64,000 nucleotides of DNA. Source: Purshia tridentata (taxonomy: Eukaryota; Streptophyta; Magnoliopsida; Rosales; Rosaceae). The stretch lies in NCBI GenBank assembly GCA_003254885.1, contig QANT01002103.1:90886-154885 (forward strand). The letters run 5' to 3'. A model generated the notes under the pieces. It made no database searches, was not told where the DNA came from, and saw nothing but the letters and a program-made list of their open reading frames with translations. The translations under genes were made by a program, and so were the position numbers. Positions 23,628-35,398 of this stretch are shown piece after piece. Position 1 is the stretch's first letter; each line of letters starts with the position of its first letter.

Positions 23628-24045
23628 TTTTTTTTTCTTACTTAAAACATAGGCTTTAGTCAACCTTATAGAAACCAAATAAATCTAAATTTTCAAAGGC
23701 ACGAGCTAGAAAAAACATACCATGGGGCACCTAAATAAGTGCAAGCGCCACCTCAACAAGTGCAAGAGCCAAGAGGTAAAGATTTACAAAGATGGAGAGA
23801 ACGAGAGGCAGTAGAAGAGAAATTCAATATTTACCTATTCCATTTTCTTTTTCTTGCTTAAAACATAGGCTTTTGTAAAGCTTATAAGTTATAACCACCC
23901 AAATAAAATTCAAAATTTTAAGAGCGGAGTTAGAAAAACATAGTAAGGGGGCACCTCAACAAGGCCTTAACAATTTCAAGAACCAAGAAAAAGAGATTCA
24001 CAAAGATAGAGAGAGCAGAAAGATGAGGAAGAGAAATTCACTTAC
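23628..24045. repeat. Diverged direct tandem duplication, ~210 bp units
   Basis: The segment starting near 23628 (cttaaaacataggcttt, then ggcacctaaataag and gatttacaaagatggagaga) recurs from about 23846 (gcttaaaacataggctttt, then gcacctcaacaagg and gattcacaaagatagagaga) in the same order. The units differ by many substitutions and small indels, so the duplication is old. Confidence 0.75.
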
Positions 24046-24624
24046 CCACGGTCACCCTTTGTGTTTACTACAACAAAGCAAGAGCAAGCGAGACAAATTA
24101 GATAGGTTTGGAGTTTGAAGGCTGTAATTGAGATGAACCCTAAAATTGAAAGTAAAGATAGGAAAACTAATATTTATCAGAAGTCCGAAGTGAATAGGAA
24201 CATTTTAAAGAATATTTTAGTAAAATATCTCAAATTCATTCGAGCGAGGCACGAGTTTCTAGACTTCACGTGTCTCTGTTTCTATAAAGTTTTAGATTCT
24301 AATTAATGTAACGGTGCTTTATTTTTTATATATAAAGATTTACTCTATATTTTATTTATTTTTTAAAATCTTACTTCTTTTGAACAATTTATAATCTTAA
24401 GATTCTTAACACTATTAAATCAAGAATTCTATAACGCAGAACGAGCAATGAAGGATTCACATACTCCATTGATATTCATTTGGCCAACTTTAAAGAATGT
24501 CTCACACTCTCACTAATCTGGGTCATGTAACACGTGTAAGACTCACGTGTAAACCTCAAGGTGTTTAATTCAGCAATGAATAGCTGAGGTGGCTGCAACC
24601 CCTCATGGGGCTTTGCTCTCAGGA

Positions 24625-26202
24625 ATGATCGGAATTCTCCTTCAAACGTCTTTCATTTTCAGGAAGAAACTCTCTCACTCAATTTTACAAACACATTCAT
24701 CGCACTTTAAGCCCTCATCTTCTCACAGACTCGAACGAATCTCACAAAAAACCAAGAAGCTAGACAACGCCCTCAAAGTTCTCGACCTCATCACCCCAAA
24801 ACCATCCCTCACTGCAAGTCGTCGCCAAGGCCATCTTCGGCTCATTCAGGACTTTCTACAGTCAGGTTCCGAACAATTCAGCTATGCTTCTGTTTTCTCT
24901 GGTTCAAATTCGTCAATGAAAATCTCAAATTTGTTCGATGAATTGCTTGAATCTAGTTCTGATAGTTCTCAATTATGGGTTGAAAAGTTTACGATTGATG
25001 CAAGCGTTTTATCACACGCCATAAGTTCATGTGGGTCTAAGCATGACCTTCATGGTGGGGTTCAGTATCATTCTGCAGCTATACGAAGTGGATTTGTTGT
25101 TAATGTTTATATAGGAAGCTCTTTGATCAGCTTTTACAGTAGATGCAGCGAGTTAGAGAATGCGTATCGGGTTTTCGAAGAAATGCCCGTGAGAAATGTG
25201 GTGTCATGGACGGCTATTATTTCAGGTTTTGCACAGGAGTGGCAGGTTAATGTGTGCTTGCAGCTTTTCCGTGAAATGAGAAATTCCACTTCGAAACCGA
25301 ATGATTTTACTTATGCAAGTATTCTCAGTGCTTGCACAGACAGTGGAGCTCTTGGGCATGGAAGAAGTACTCATTGCCAAACCATCCGAATGGGGTTTGA
25401 TTCTTACATTCACATTGCTAATGCTCTAATCTCAATGTACTGCAAATGTGGGGCTGTAAAAGATGCGCTTTACATATTCGAAAATTTGAATGGAAAAGAT
25501 CATGTATCCTGGAACTCCATGATTGCAGGATATGCCCAGCATGGCCTTGCGCTGCAGGCTATTGATGTTTTCGAAGAAATGAAGAAGCAATGTGTGAAAC
25601 CCGATGCCATTACTTTACTGGGCGTGCTCTCTTCGTGTCGTCATGCTGGTTTTGTTAAAGAAGGCCAGCTTTACTTCAATTCGATGATTGAAGAACATGG
25701 TGTTGAGCCGGAACTAGATCATTACTCTTGTGTTGTTGATCTTCTTGGCCGGGCTGGTTTATTGGAAGAGGCTCGAGATTTCATAAAAAATATGCCTATT
25801 CGTCCCAATGCGATTATCTGGGGCTCGCTGCTTTCTTCCTGTAGGGTTCATGGGAGTGTGTGGATGGGCATTGAGGCTGCAGAGAGCAGGCTATTACTGG
25901 AGCCAGGGTGTGCTTCTACGCATGTTCAATTGGCGAACCTGTATGCCAGTCTAGGATGCTGGGATCATGCGGCAAGAGTAAGGAAATTGATGAAAGATAA
26001 AGGGATCAAGACAACTCCGGGGTTTAGCTGGATTGAGATTAGTAATGAGGTTCATAGGTTTAGAGCAGAAGACAGTTCAAGCAGTAAAATGATTGAAATT
26101 GTTTCAGTCTTGGATAGTTTGTTAGACCACATTAAAACTTTAGGCTATGAACCTGAAATCCAAGAGGAAGAGGATGATGATGTTTTGTATTCAACAGTGT
26201 AA
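24625..26202 (+). CDS. Pentatricopeptide repeat protein, PLS class with E domain (At2g37320-like)
   Basis: Intronless 525-residue PPR protein. The open frame reaches 24589 only through a GTG, so the first ATG at 24625 (MIGILLQTSFIFRKKLSHS) is used; this gives a basic, hydroxylated N terminus typical of a mitochondrial transit peptide. PLS motifs are clear (VFEEMPVRNVVSWTAIISG, IFENLNGKDHVSWNSMIAG, KCGAVKDALYIF), and the C terminus has E/E+ features (GIKTTPGFSWIEISNEVHRF) with no DYW domain, ending in an acidic run. The expected role is organellar RNA recognition, most likely editing. With the first PPR gene and ALS3 on either side it matches the Arabidopsis order At2g37310-At2g37320-At2g37330. 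Target unknown. Confidence 0.94.
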   Translation: MIGILLQTSFIFRKKLSHSILQTHSSHFKPSSSHRLERISQKTKKLDNALKVLDLITPKPSLTASRRQGHLRLIQDFLQSGSEQFSYASVFSGSNSSMKISNLFDELLESSSDSSQLWVEKFTIDASVLSHAISSCGSKHDLHGGVQYHSAAIRSGFVVNVYIGSSLISFYSRCSELENAYRVFEEMPVRNVVSWTAIISGFAQEWQVNVCLQLFREMRNSTSKPNDFTYASILSACTDSGALGHGRSTHCQTIRMGFDSYIHIANALISMYCKCGAVKDALYIFENLNGKDHVSWNSMIAGYAQHGLALQAIDVFEEMKKQCVKPDAITLLGVLSSCRHAGFVKEGQLYFNSMIEEHGVEPELDHYSCVVDLLGRAGLLEEARDFIKNMPIRPNAIIWGSLLSSCRVHGSVWMGIEAAESRLLLEPGCASTHVQLANLYASLGCWDHAARVRKLMKDKGIKTTPGFSWIEISNEVHRFRAEDSSSSKMIEIVSVLDSLLDHIKTLGYEPEIQEEEDDDVLYSTV

Positions 26203-26972
26203 CTTATCATATTTAACTCAAGGAGAAGTTTGTGTTAATACAATTATATAATCCCTGTCACTGATCTGCTCCTCTTTGGAAGAAGAAAAGAAATCTTCTG
26301 CCTTTCAGTCCATGCTGATGTTAATATCTCCCACCATACCATTTTGGACGTTTCAGAAGCAACACAGTTTCATATGTAGTGTTAACTTTCCTTTAATTGC
26401 AGGTTGATATGAAATATCCTCGAGATATTGTGGCTTTGTCATAGTATGTAAGTGTGTTCGAATAAATGTGTCAAGTATTTTAGGCCAATGAAATTTCTAA
26501 CAGTAATTTTTCCCCATAGTTTCTGATAAAACTGTTTATTCCACCATGTCAAAATCACTAAAGATCTCGTCACCAAATTAATCTCCTAAACAATGAGTCA
26601 CATTGTGATGTTTTTTTGTTTGTTTTGAATATATATATATGAAATTGTGATGTTAACAAATTCAATTTTGTTTAGTTATAACAATAAAATGAAGGCAAAA
26701 AAGATTTATTCCCTTATTGGAGATTAGGAGAATATTATCCAGTAAACAAAATGACGGCAAAATGAATGGAATACCCATTCTTGCAAAGCAATGGACATTT
26801 CTATACTTGCTGATTCCATTAAACAAAACACAGCCTAATAGTCATCTCTTATAATGGGAAAATTCCTATCGTGATACATGAAGGCAGAAGTATTTAAAAT
26901 GATACTACATATCCTATCCTCATTTTATCATGCCTCAAAGCAATGCTCCAGAACCAAAGAAACCAAAAACCA
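26203..26972. other. Short convergent intergenic region
   Basis: Lies between the 3' ends of the plus-strand PPR gene and the minus-strand two-RRM-like gene. AT-rich with a short (AT)n near 26628-26640; it presumably holds both 3' UTRs. Nothing else seen. Confidence 0.55.
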
Positions 26973-28935
26973 TTACTGGAGAACACGCATCAGAATTCGA
27001 TTATTCAGACAGAAGCCTCTGTTCTTCTGAAGGAAAGCATTCATTGCCTGGGTTCTTGAGTGAAAGCGAACTGTTGCCAGTCTAATGGGTTCTGGGAATG
27101 CTCTGCAACATAATTTCAAATAAATTCACCTTAAGTAAACTTAAATTAAGGATAATATGTAACATTCTATATTATTCACAATCTAACTAGCCATTAGCCT
27201 AAGACATAATTTGTCTGACCAAAAAAAAAGGGAAAAACCTGAAAGCCATTTGGAGGGAGGATGCATCATAATCACAACCACACAGAAAACGATCCATATC
27301 ATCCGGAAGTGCATTTTGAGGAAGTCCTTGCAGTAAAACCTGATCAAGCAGATTCAATATTTTAAGAACGATCTACATCATTTGATAACAAGTTGATTGT
27401 AGGCTAAATTGAATCATGATTCAATCACCAAACCAAAGTTTCACAAATTCAGGGCACATATTTGATATAGGGAACCAAGCTCATTGGATCTTGATTCAAT
27501 TACCGGACCAAAATTTCACATATTCATGGCACATATTTGACATAGAAAAAAAAAAAAAACTACTCCAAATTATGAAGTCAATATATATGACAGCCTCAAC
27601 TTCACATTCAAACAATAAATTCAAACACTCTAGCAAAAATATCACCTACCATCCAGACAACAGTATTGGGACAAAAAAAATTCAGGTGATTCTTCTTTCA
27701 TATGACCTCACGGAAATAAACCAATAAATTCATGTTCCAATTCAATTTCTTTGTCCTTGAAATCACACAAAGAAGCCATTAAATTCTACAGTCAAGCTGC
27801 CAATGGCTATTATAGCCATCGGAATCAGAATTCATTAGATTAAGCTTCCACCATTAGATATTTTATATCTTGGTCCATTCTATGACAAGTGATATTTGTT
27901 GCTTCAAGTAACAGCGGAAAGTTCAATTTTACTCAAAATTTAAAATGAGAAAACAATCAATAGGTATAGATAATAAACACACAATAGCAAGCATTGACTT
28001 ACAGTTTTTCCATTATAGGGAGTAAGGATATCCCACCTCGACCGATCAGACTGTCATCCATAAAGGAAGCATCATCGATAAAAATATTTAAACTACAACA
28101 CGATATGGGCAACAATTATAACTCAGCAAGGTATTCAGGGCTGCATTACCCTGTCCAATTTGTACAAGCGACCATTTCTGGCAATCATCTTAAGCGCATT
28201 ATCATAAGCTTTCCGCGACGGAAATTGCACCATCCTAATTACACAAAAAAAAAACTCAAGCATTTTGAGAGCATCTAAATGCATATATTGCAACCATTTC
28301 TGGCAATCATCTTAAGCGCATTATCATAGGCTTTCCGCGACGGAAATTGCACCATCCTAATTACACAAAAAAAAAAAAACTCAAAGCATTTTGAGAGCAT
28401 CTAAATGCATATATTGCATAGAGGTGATTAAAGAGATCAACAATCTCAGTGAAAATTCTATATTTACTAAACCAAGATACGAAATTTACATTCCCGTCGG
28501 CGTATAGTTCATATTATATTCAACTTTAAGATCGTCCAGAGTCAAATTGCAGCCTTCCAGCATATTCAAGACGTCGGTCTTAAGTGTATTCCTTGTAATC
28601 CCAAGCAGCTTTCCATACACCAGACCTAAAATGGCACAGATATTGAGGGCATTCATGAACAAAACAAACCCCTAAAACCCTAACTAGAAAATGAGGAAAT
28701 CTAAGGAAATGCGAACAGAGCGAAGAATACCTGTGCTTGGGCTTTGAAGAAATGGGTCGAGTGCTGCATCCTGAGGGGGTTGCTCCGCTGAACCCTGAGG
28801 GGGTTGTTCGGCTCCGGTCGAGAACCGTTTCAGCGGCTCGCGAAGCAGCGAATAGAGACCAAGGTTTTGTAACCTAGCCGTACGGACGGGGAGGCTTGAC
28901 CCGATTGAGGTTTTGAGAAGACCCATGTATGACAT
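26973..28935 (-). CDS. Unnamed two-RRM-like protein, probably mitochondrial
   Basis: Six exons (28935-28731, 28625-28490, 28234-28150, 28050-28003, 27339-27239, 27102-26973), all with GT-AG borders, join in frame to 234 residues. The N terminus (MSYMGLLKTSIGSSLPVRTA) is basic and hydroxyl-rich with no acidic residue for ~40 positions, like a mitochondrial presequence. Two successive blocks have an RRM-like beta-alpha-beta pattern: LVYGKLLGITRNTLKTDVLN with GMMVQFPSRKAYDNALKMIA, and KTVLLQGLPQNALPDDMDRF with RLATVRFHSRTQAMNAFLQK; the end is LNNRILMRVLQ. I recall similar uncharacterised plant proteins but no named function; RNA binding is inference from fold pattern only. The upstream frame to 29040 starts at TTG, so ATG 28935 was chosen. 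Intron 2 holds a duplicated partial copy of exon 3. Confidence 0.82.
27409..27550. repeat. Imperfect tandem duplication, ~74 bp, in an intron
   Basis: The segment beginning attgaatcatgattcaatc at 27409 recurs as attggatcttgattcaatt at 27483 and runs in parallel through ggcacatatttgatatag/ggcacatatttgacatag. It lies in intron 4 of the two-RRM-like gene. Confidence 0.8.
28171..28418. repeat. Tandem duplication of 122 bp carrying most of an exon
   Basis: Two nearly identical units, 28171-28292 and 28293-28418, each start accatttctggcaatcatc and end gcatctaaatgcatatattgca. Differences are two substitutions/indels and the length of an A run. The unit includes the acceptor and the first ~64 nt of exon 3 of the two-RRM-like gene but not its donor. 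The transcript-proximal copy (28293-28418) lacks a donor and would run into a stop (tgcatttag). Confidence 0.92.
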
Positions 28936-31900
28936 GTTGTTTTCGTTCTCTGTTTTTTCAGGCTTTTCGAGCTTTTGGATATGGTGGCTTTTTTCAGTGT
29001 CTGTGATACTGAGGTTAGTTGCGGCCGAGTGGAGTAGCAAAATGGTGAGGGAGGATGCTACTTTTCGTTTTGAGAAATAAGAATTCTAAAACGCCCCCGT
29101 AATTTAAATAAAATTATGGATTCTACCCCAATGGTTTATAAATTTAGAGTGGGCCGCTTTCTCGTCTTTTATTACATTGGGCTTGAGCAAAGCTGAAGTC
29201 TCAATCACTGAAGCCCAGCCCATTTTTAAAGGGTGAGCAGTCTGCCGACATGTACATAATGTCACATGTCACGGTTTAATTAACTGGAAAATACTATATA
29301 ATCCAACTTACTTTACGTTTGGTTCTACATATAATAATAATATGATGTGTATATTATGCAACACATAAGTTGAAAAAACGATAAATAAGACTTTTCCTAA
29401 TTATATTTTCTTTGTAATCACTAGACAATTGGAGGTGCTCGCTTAACAGATTTTGACCATTCGATTCAATCTATCTATCAACGCTCACATGCTCATGTGG
29501 GCCCCTTAGCTAGATAATTACTTGAATGCTTGATTAATTAAGATTTTTTTATGATTAGAATGCTTGGTTCGTATTTATAAAGTGAAGTGAGCCAACTATA
29601 ATTCCATTAACTGGTAGGGTTAAAGAGACAAACAATAAGACAGAAGCAGCTATGTAGTATGTACTACCTCACAACTTCATGTTGAGATTATAACATATAT
29701 TATCATAGTTGCTGTTGATATAAATTCTTGAGAATATTGGTAGCCAACATGGTCTATATGTCCTATTAGGAAAGGAATGAATCATATCTTGTCCATTTGT
29801 TTCTTTTTGGGTTTTCTAAAGAGTTCTGATGGAATCTTCATTGGAGTGCATTCCATCATGTATAAAAGCATCAATTATCTAGCATAAATAGACAAGAAAC
29901 CGCCCACTTATTTTTTAAAACAATAAAATACACACACATGTATATATATAAATATATATCAATCACAAAATATATGTGTGTTATTCTCTTTAAATATTTA
30001 GCTTGATACCTGATTTGGTACCAGACTTTTAATCAAAGTTATTGAAACTTCTACCTTTTTCATTTTTCTCTCTCTCTTTACCCTCTTTTGAATAAATATA
30101 ACATATAGAATAGTGTTACATGTACCCAACAAATGATGTGACAATACTTAATTTACTTATTAAATTTTAGCTCATTTTAAATTTATTTATTTCTAAATAT
30201 AAGATAATGACATATGTATTTGATACATTTAATGTATCCATGTCAACCAAAAATGTTTTTGCAAATGTCAAATGAAATGAGGGCATTAGGAAAGTCAAAA
30301 TAATACAACATGACACAACTTTCGTACATGAGTTTATATGTAGACAAACTACAAGTCATTGTATAGCATAATAAAATACAGGTTAATGCTATATTTAATA
30401 TTTTGGGCAAAGTCTATGTTCCCTATCTTGTTTTATGATATGTTAATAGATTGGTGAATAAGTACTCTTCAACCCTAATAGGACCAAATTCACTCACTGG
30501 TTGGCCTAGGATTGGAGCCATATATATCCCAACTGCTCTTGTCACTTATAGATCTCTTACTTTTTAAACAGAATCATAAACATGGGAAAGGAAACTAATA
30601 ATTAATCAAATAATCAAAAGTTGTAGTGTATACTTAACAATTGTGGTTAAAATAAGGAGTAAAGTATACTATATTGTTTTGTATTATATTAGAGTCACAT
30701 CACATGTCTAATAGAAGTTCGTCTCTATATCTTAATAATGAAGAAGTGAGTCAGTTATGATTGGATAATTGAAAATATGTTTATATGTCATATATAATAA
30801 AAGTGTGCTTAAGCGGATGACAATTCTATTAAGAATATAATGTCCATAGTGCACATGGTTTAATAATTTAATTAATACTAAAATAAGATGAGAATGAAGG
30901 ACATGTAAAGCCAAATCTTGGAGAAAAGGCTGTTTGGGGATCATTTAGCTTGGACTGGTTACAACCTCCCTAATAGGCTTTTTAAATTAAGTTTAAGCTG
31001 CATATGCTGCCACGATTTTGGGGATTTCCATCAACTGCTGTTGTTGTATTATCTTATATATCTGGGATGATCATGCAGTTACTTTCCTAAAATGGATTTT
31101 ATTAAGTTTTATTCATCATGAAACTCATTAAATATAATATCTTCAGTTTGCGCCAAATATTTGTAGCCCTTGTAGGGGGAACATGGCAGTTCACGGACCC
31201 TCATTAGTTCACATATTTAAAAATTAAAAAAGGAAAAAAGTTGATGCATAAAGTATATTTCATAGCCTCATAGTAATGGTAATTAAGTCTAATTGAGTAC
31301 AAATAATCCTTAAACTTTATCTTGAATATTATTTTAGTTCACAAATTAATTTTTTAAATTCTATAGTTTATGAACTTTTATTTGTTATCACTTATATTCA
31401 TTTTTTTTTCTATCAATTATAGTAACCCGTATCACATTGGGAGAATAAAGAAAAGATGAGTTCCTACTTTTACTCTTAAATTGAGGTTAAGTGTTTTACA
31501 CTTTATTAAAACAAGAGAAAAAATATATGAAATTGATAAAATTGACGAAATTGACTTAAATAATATATGGATAAAAATTTTTGGACCACAGTAACGCTCA
31601 AAGTAAAATTCTAGGACCATAAGTATGAAAAAGTAAGTATATATAAACATGAGAAGGAAATAGTAATTGGTCTAATCTGATAATTTACCCACCCAATTAA
31701 ATTTTGGTTGGGTTAAAAGCATGATCTCAACTTCTCAAAATTCCCGACTTGAATTTATAACTCAACTTGTCAATACAACTTTTTCCATTTAATCTTCTTT
31801 TTTTTTTTTGTAGTTACGGCGCATATATACAAATGATATCATATATGCCTTCTTAGTGGAAGTGACTACCCTAATTGACTCATATATGTATTATAGTATA

Positions 31901-33517
31901 TTAGTATTATCCAATGATAATATTGTGCATAATTTTAATTAAAACATATACGGTTAAATGTACATGCCTCTTTTATTGACAGATTCCTTATTTATGATTT
32001 TTTATGGAGCTTAATCCACATCGTATTTTGATAATCGAAATAGTCAATATTTTAGGTCTCCATTAAAGGATCATCTTTTAAAAAAAATAGCTAAATCAAA
32101 AACTATTTTCCTGCTTGATTAAATAATCATCATTTTAAATGTTTATCGAAAATATTTTGTATATCTATTTACTTGATCAAAGTTATATGGCTTAATGATT
32201 TTTTATTTGTCTAATTGTTAACAATGCTAATCTTTAAAGACCTGAAAAATAACGATTTGGATTGAGGAAATATCATATGGAGTATGACCGATGAAGGATC
32301 CCTTAATGAAAATGGTCTACTGTTATGTATATAGAAGGAGCTTCTAATTCTTAAATAATTTTATTTAAAAGATTTTTTATAGGTTCATGCCACCCTTACA
32401 GTATAGTTTGATGATCAATACTATCAAATTTTTTGATTGCCACTTAAGAATCATTCTAATAAATACAATGTAAATCGAAAATTGTTAAGTCATCTAATTA
32501 TAACCAAATAAATAAAAAATACATTATTTTCAATAAACACTTAAATAATCACCATTTAATCAAATCGTTTTTCATTTGTCTATTGCAAGGAAAATCCTTG
32601 AATAGACGTTTATAAAATAAATAACTCTAATCATGTAACTACAAAGTCAAAAATGCAAAATGGACATAATAACAACTCCCTTAAATAAACTTACTTAAAA
32701 TTTTTTAATGAAACATCCCTCTACACAAAAATATAATAGAAAATTATAAATAAATCAATAAAAATCTACATCAATTTAAGATTTCTTGCTAGTTGAGCCA
32801 AAATTCTTGTAGAAGAGTAGTTTGTGTTAAATATTTAAAAATCCATTTTATTAAACTTGAGTATTGAATCCAAATTAAATACATTGGGTTGAGTTTTTGA
32901 TTGACGTTAGATGAGGTGTAAATTTACATTAAAGATAAGAGTAGATTTGATATTATTAAAATAGGTAGCTATAAAACAAACAAAAGGAGATTGAATCAGA
33001 TGGGCCCACGTAACGTGGCCGGAAGCTTGGGTAAGAGGCTCAGCACTTGGAGCAGCTACCTCCTCGAGTGGATCAAGTGTTATTCTCCCAGTCCCCCACG
33101 CAGAACACAACACAACAACTGGAAAAGTGAGTGGCCCCACCCACCATTCCCGCCTCGTACACTCACGCAACCATACTGGGCCTGGGCCCCCACCTTATTC
33201 CTGACCGCCCCTAATTGACCCGCAAACACCGCCGGGTAGTACAAACCGTTCCCAGTCCTTTCGCTACGGCCGTACGTACCAACAACAATCCATATAATAT
33301 TTAATCCAAGCCAATTGCTTAATCATTAATTAGTGAATACCGAATTTAATCTACCTCAATATCTCGAGATGTTCACTCCACCATATGATTCAACGCTCAG
33401 GGGAAGGTCGTTTCCCCTTACCCTTCTCTCTCCTCACTTTCTCTCTCTCTCTCTCTCCAAACTAAAGTATATTAGACTATCAGTTTGTCCAGAACTTTCA
33501 TTATCAGTTTGTCACCA
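28936..33517. other. 4.6-kb AT-rich gene desert
   Basis: No coding exon, RNA gene or transposon protein remnant was found. The DNA is strongly AT-rich with many stops in all frames. A foldback-like inverted repeat lies at about 32090-32600 (separate entry). GC content rises after 33000, and the segment 33000-33500 is probably the ALS3 promoter and leader; it includes a (CT)n run at about 33440-33460. Confidence 0.5.
32090..32600. mobile_element. Possible foldback (MITE-like) inverted repeat
   Basis: By eye, 32110-32165 (tgattaaataatcatcattttaaatg, then a cgaaaatattttg stretch) resembles the reverse complement of 32505-32590 (tgattaaatggtgattatttaag, then ttgaaaataatg). The similarity seems to continue inward to about 32260 and 32430. 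The arms are diverged and no terminal duplication was identified, so this is tentative. Confidence 0.35.
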
Positions 33518-35398
33518 ATGGCATCACTCCTCCTCACCACCACGCAAAACCACACAAAACCCACGCCCCCAGCCATATTTCAAGGGTCATTTGCTGACCA
33601 GCTTCTTCTTCTTCTTCCTTCATTTGGGGATGCTTTGGCCACCATGGACTATACTTGGATGGTGGAGTTTCTCAAAGGCATGGTGAAGCCGCTGGCTGCA
33701 ACTGTCGTGGTGCTCTTGGCCGTGGCCTTGTCGTTCGTTCAGAAGCTGGGGTTGGGGGGAGAGATGGTCTACTCCATTCTTAGGGCCTTTGTTCAGCTCT
33801 CCATTATTGGGTTTGTCCTCCAGTTCATTTTCACAAGGGACAACCCCATTTGGATCGTTATGGCTTACCTTTTCATGGTATTCGTCTCTCTTCTTCACCC
33901 TTCTCGTTTATGATTATGCATGCTACATTTCATTACTAAGTGTTTGGTATGTGAGAAAATTGTGGGGGAAAAAAAAGGAATATGAACGAATTGGGGGTCA
34001 TTTGCTTTTAAAATGGATATATAACTGTTATGGCTGAAATCATATTATACATGCTCAATACCCTTTTCATGGATTTAGCTTTTGCACCATGTTGATGGGT
34101 TATATTTTGGTTTTCTAGAGATCTCTGCTTTTGGCTTTGCTTGTTGGTAAGAAATAAAATAGAGAAGAAAGAGGTAAGAATCACTGTGCTTCACCTCGTT
34201 GGCCTCCAACTGTTACCACTTATCCAACTACAGAATCGAATTTTAAATACCCAGAAAGATGTAAGAATCGATCACTCTGCTTCGCATGGTTGGCCTCCAA
34301 CTTTTACCACTTATCTAACTACAGAATCGAATTTTAAATACCCAGAAAAATGTAAGAATCACTCTGCTTCACATGGTTGGACTCCAACTTTTACCACTTA
34401 TCCAACTACAAAATCGAATATTAAATACCCATAAAGATGCCAAACAGCATTTACATGTGAATCCCCTTCTTATATGGCGCATCAAATTGGAATATTTGAT
34501 ATACTAGGTGCCTAGGTACCATTTATGGTGCTCTGTACTAATAAATTTGACTTTACATACTTAAATTATTGATCTTTTTTTTCACTGTTACTGCTGTACA
34601 TCATCATAATTGTTCCAATATGTGATCGGATTGCTTAAAAGGTGCCTGCTTCATATGACCTTATGTCATTGTTACCCTGCAGGTCTCTGTTGCTGGTTAC
34701 ACAGCAGGTCAAAGGGCCAAACATGTCCCTCGAGGGAAGTATGTTGCTGGGGTTTCTATATTTGCTGGAACTTCAGTGACAATATTCCTGCTTATTATGC
34801 TCAAAGTATTCCCATTCACTCCAAGATATATAATCCCAGTTGCTGGAATGATGGTCGGAAACTCCATGACTGTAACCGGGGTTACAATGAAAAGACTTCG
34901 AGATGATATCCGAACACAAATGAACCTGGTAGGCTATATAAGTTTCTGTTAGTGATACAAAGGAACATCAACTTTTAGCTTCATATGATCATAATAGAGT
35001 CAAGTTTAGTCATTTTCCAATGTTGCGAATTTGAAAATTGGCAACGATTGAATTAATATGTAGGTTGCCTGTTTTTGTTGCAGGTAGAGACTGCTCTGGC
35101 TCTTGGGGCAACCCCACGCCAAGCAACACTTGAGCAGGTGAGGAGGGCTTTGGTTATTTCTCTGTCTCCAGTACTAGACAATGCCAAAACTGTGGGTCTC
35201 ATCTCACTTCCTGGTGCAATGACTGGCCTCATAATGGGAGGAGCTTCTCCTCTAGAGGCCATTCAACTTCAGATTGTTGTAATGAACTTTCTCATTGGTG
35301 CATCTACAGTTAGCAGCATATTCTCAACATATCTTTGTTGGCCTGCGTTCTTTACCAAAGCTTATCAGTTAGAGACCAAGGTCTTCTCCACAGAATGA
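33518..35398 (+). CDS. ALS3: ALS3-like ABC transporter membrane subunit (UPF0014)
   Basis: Three exons (33518-33877, 34683-34928, 35084-35398), all phase 0, give 306 residues. ALS3 (Arabidopsis At2g37330) is a membrane half-transporter of the bacterial FetB/YbbM type that partners with the ATPase STAR1 and confers aluminium tolerance, also affecting phosphate-starvation root growth. Family blocks are clear: RAFVQLSIIGFVLQFIF, MVSVAGYTAGQRAKHVPRGK, MMVGNSMTVTGVTMKRLRDD, ETALALGATPRQATLEQVRR and SLPGAMTGLIMGGASPLEAI. About seven hydrophobic segments are visible. The frame upstream to 33485 uses TTG; ATG 33518 is the first ATG. This gives ~30 more N-terminal residues than Arabidopsis ALS3; an internal start at MDYTWMVEFLKG would match it better. 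Intron 1 contains a three-unit tandem repeat. The order next to the PPR and RS2Z33 genes matches Arabidopsis chromosome 2. Confidence 0.95.
34174..34439. repeat. Three-unit tandem repeat (~87-91 bp) in ALS3 intron 1
   Basis: Units start at 34174, 34261 and 34352. Each begins gtaagaatc, followed by cactctgcttc-like text, ttggcctccaact, accacttatccaactacaga, atcga and ttaaatacccag. The second and third units are closer to each other than to the first. Confidence 0.9.

Larger units (their letters stand above)
23014..24624. other. Spacer with repeats upstream of second PPR gene
   Basis: Contains the likely 3' UTR of the NFRKB-like gene, a SINE-like remnant at 23495-23590 and a diverged direct duplication at 23628-24045, all listed separately. 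The ORF at 24115-24306 is not supported. The segment 24430-24600 is probably the PPR promoter; it contains two acacgtgt/cacgtgta-type strings with an ACGT core near 24530-24550. Confidence 0.5.

Noticed and set aside
24589-24624. Upstream extension of the second PPR gene
   Set aside because: Begins with GTG. Nuclear plant genes start at ATG, and the first in-frame ATG is at 24625.
28293-28418. Transcript-proximal copy of exon 3 as a real coding exon
   Set aside because: It has an acceptor but its donor was not duplicated, and the frame reaches a stop. The downstream copy gives the only in-frame model.
28936-29040. N-terminal extension of the two-RRM-like protein
   Set aside because: Needs a TTG start and adds an acidic segment that would spoil the presequence-like N terminus.
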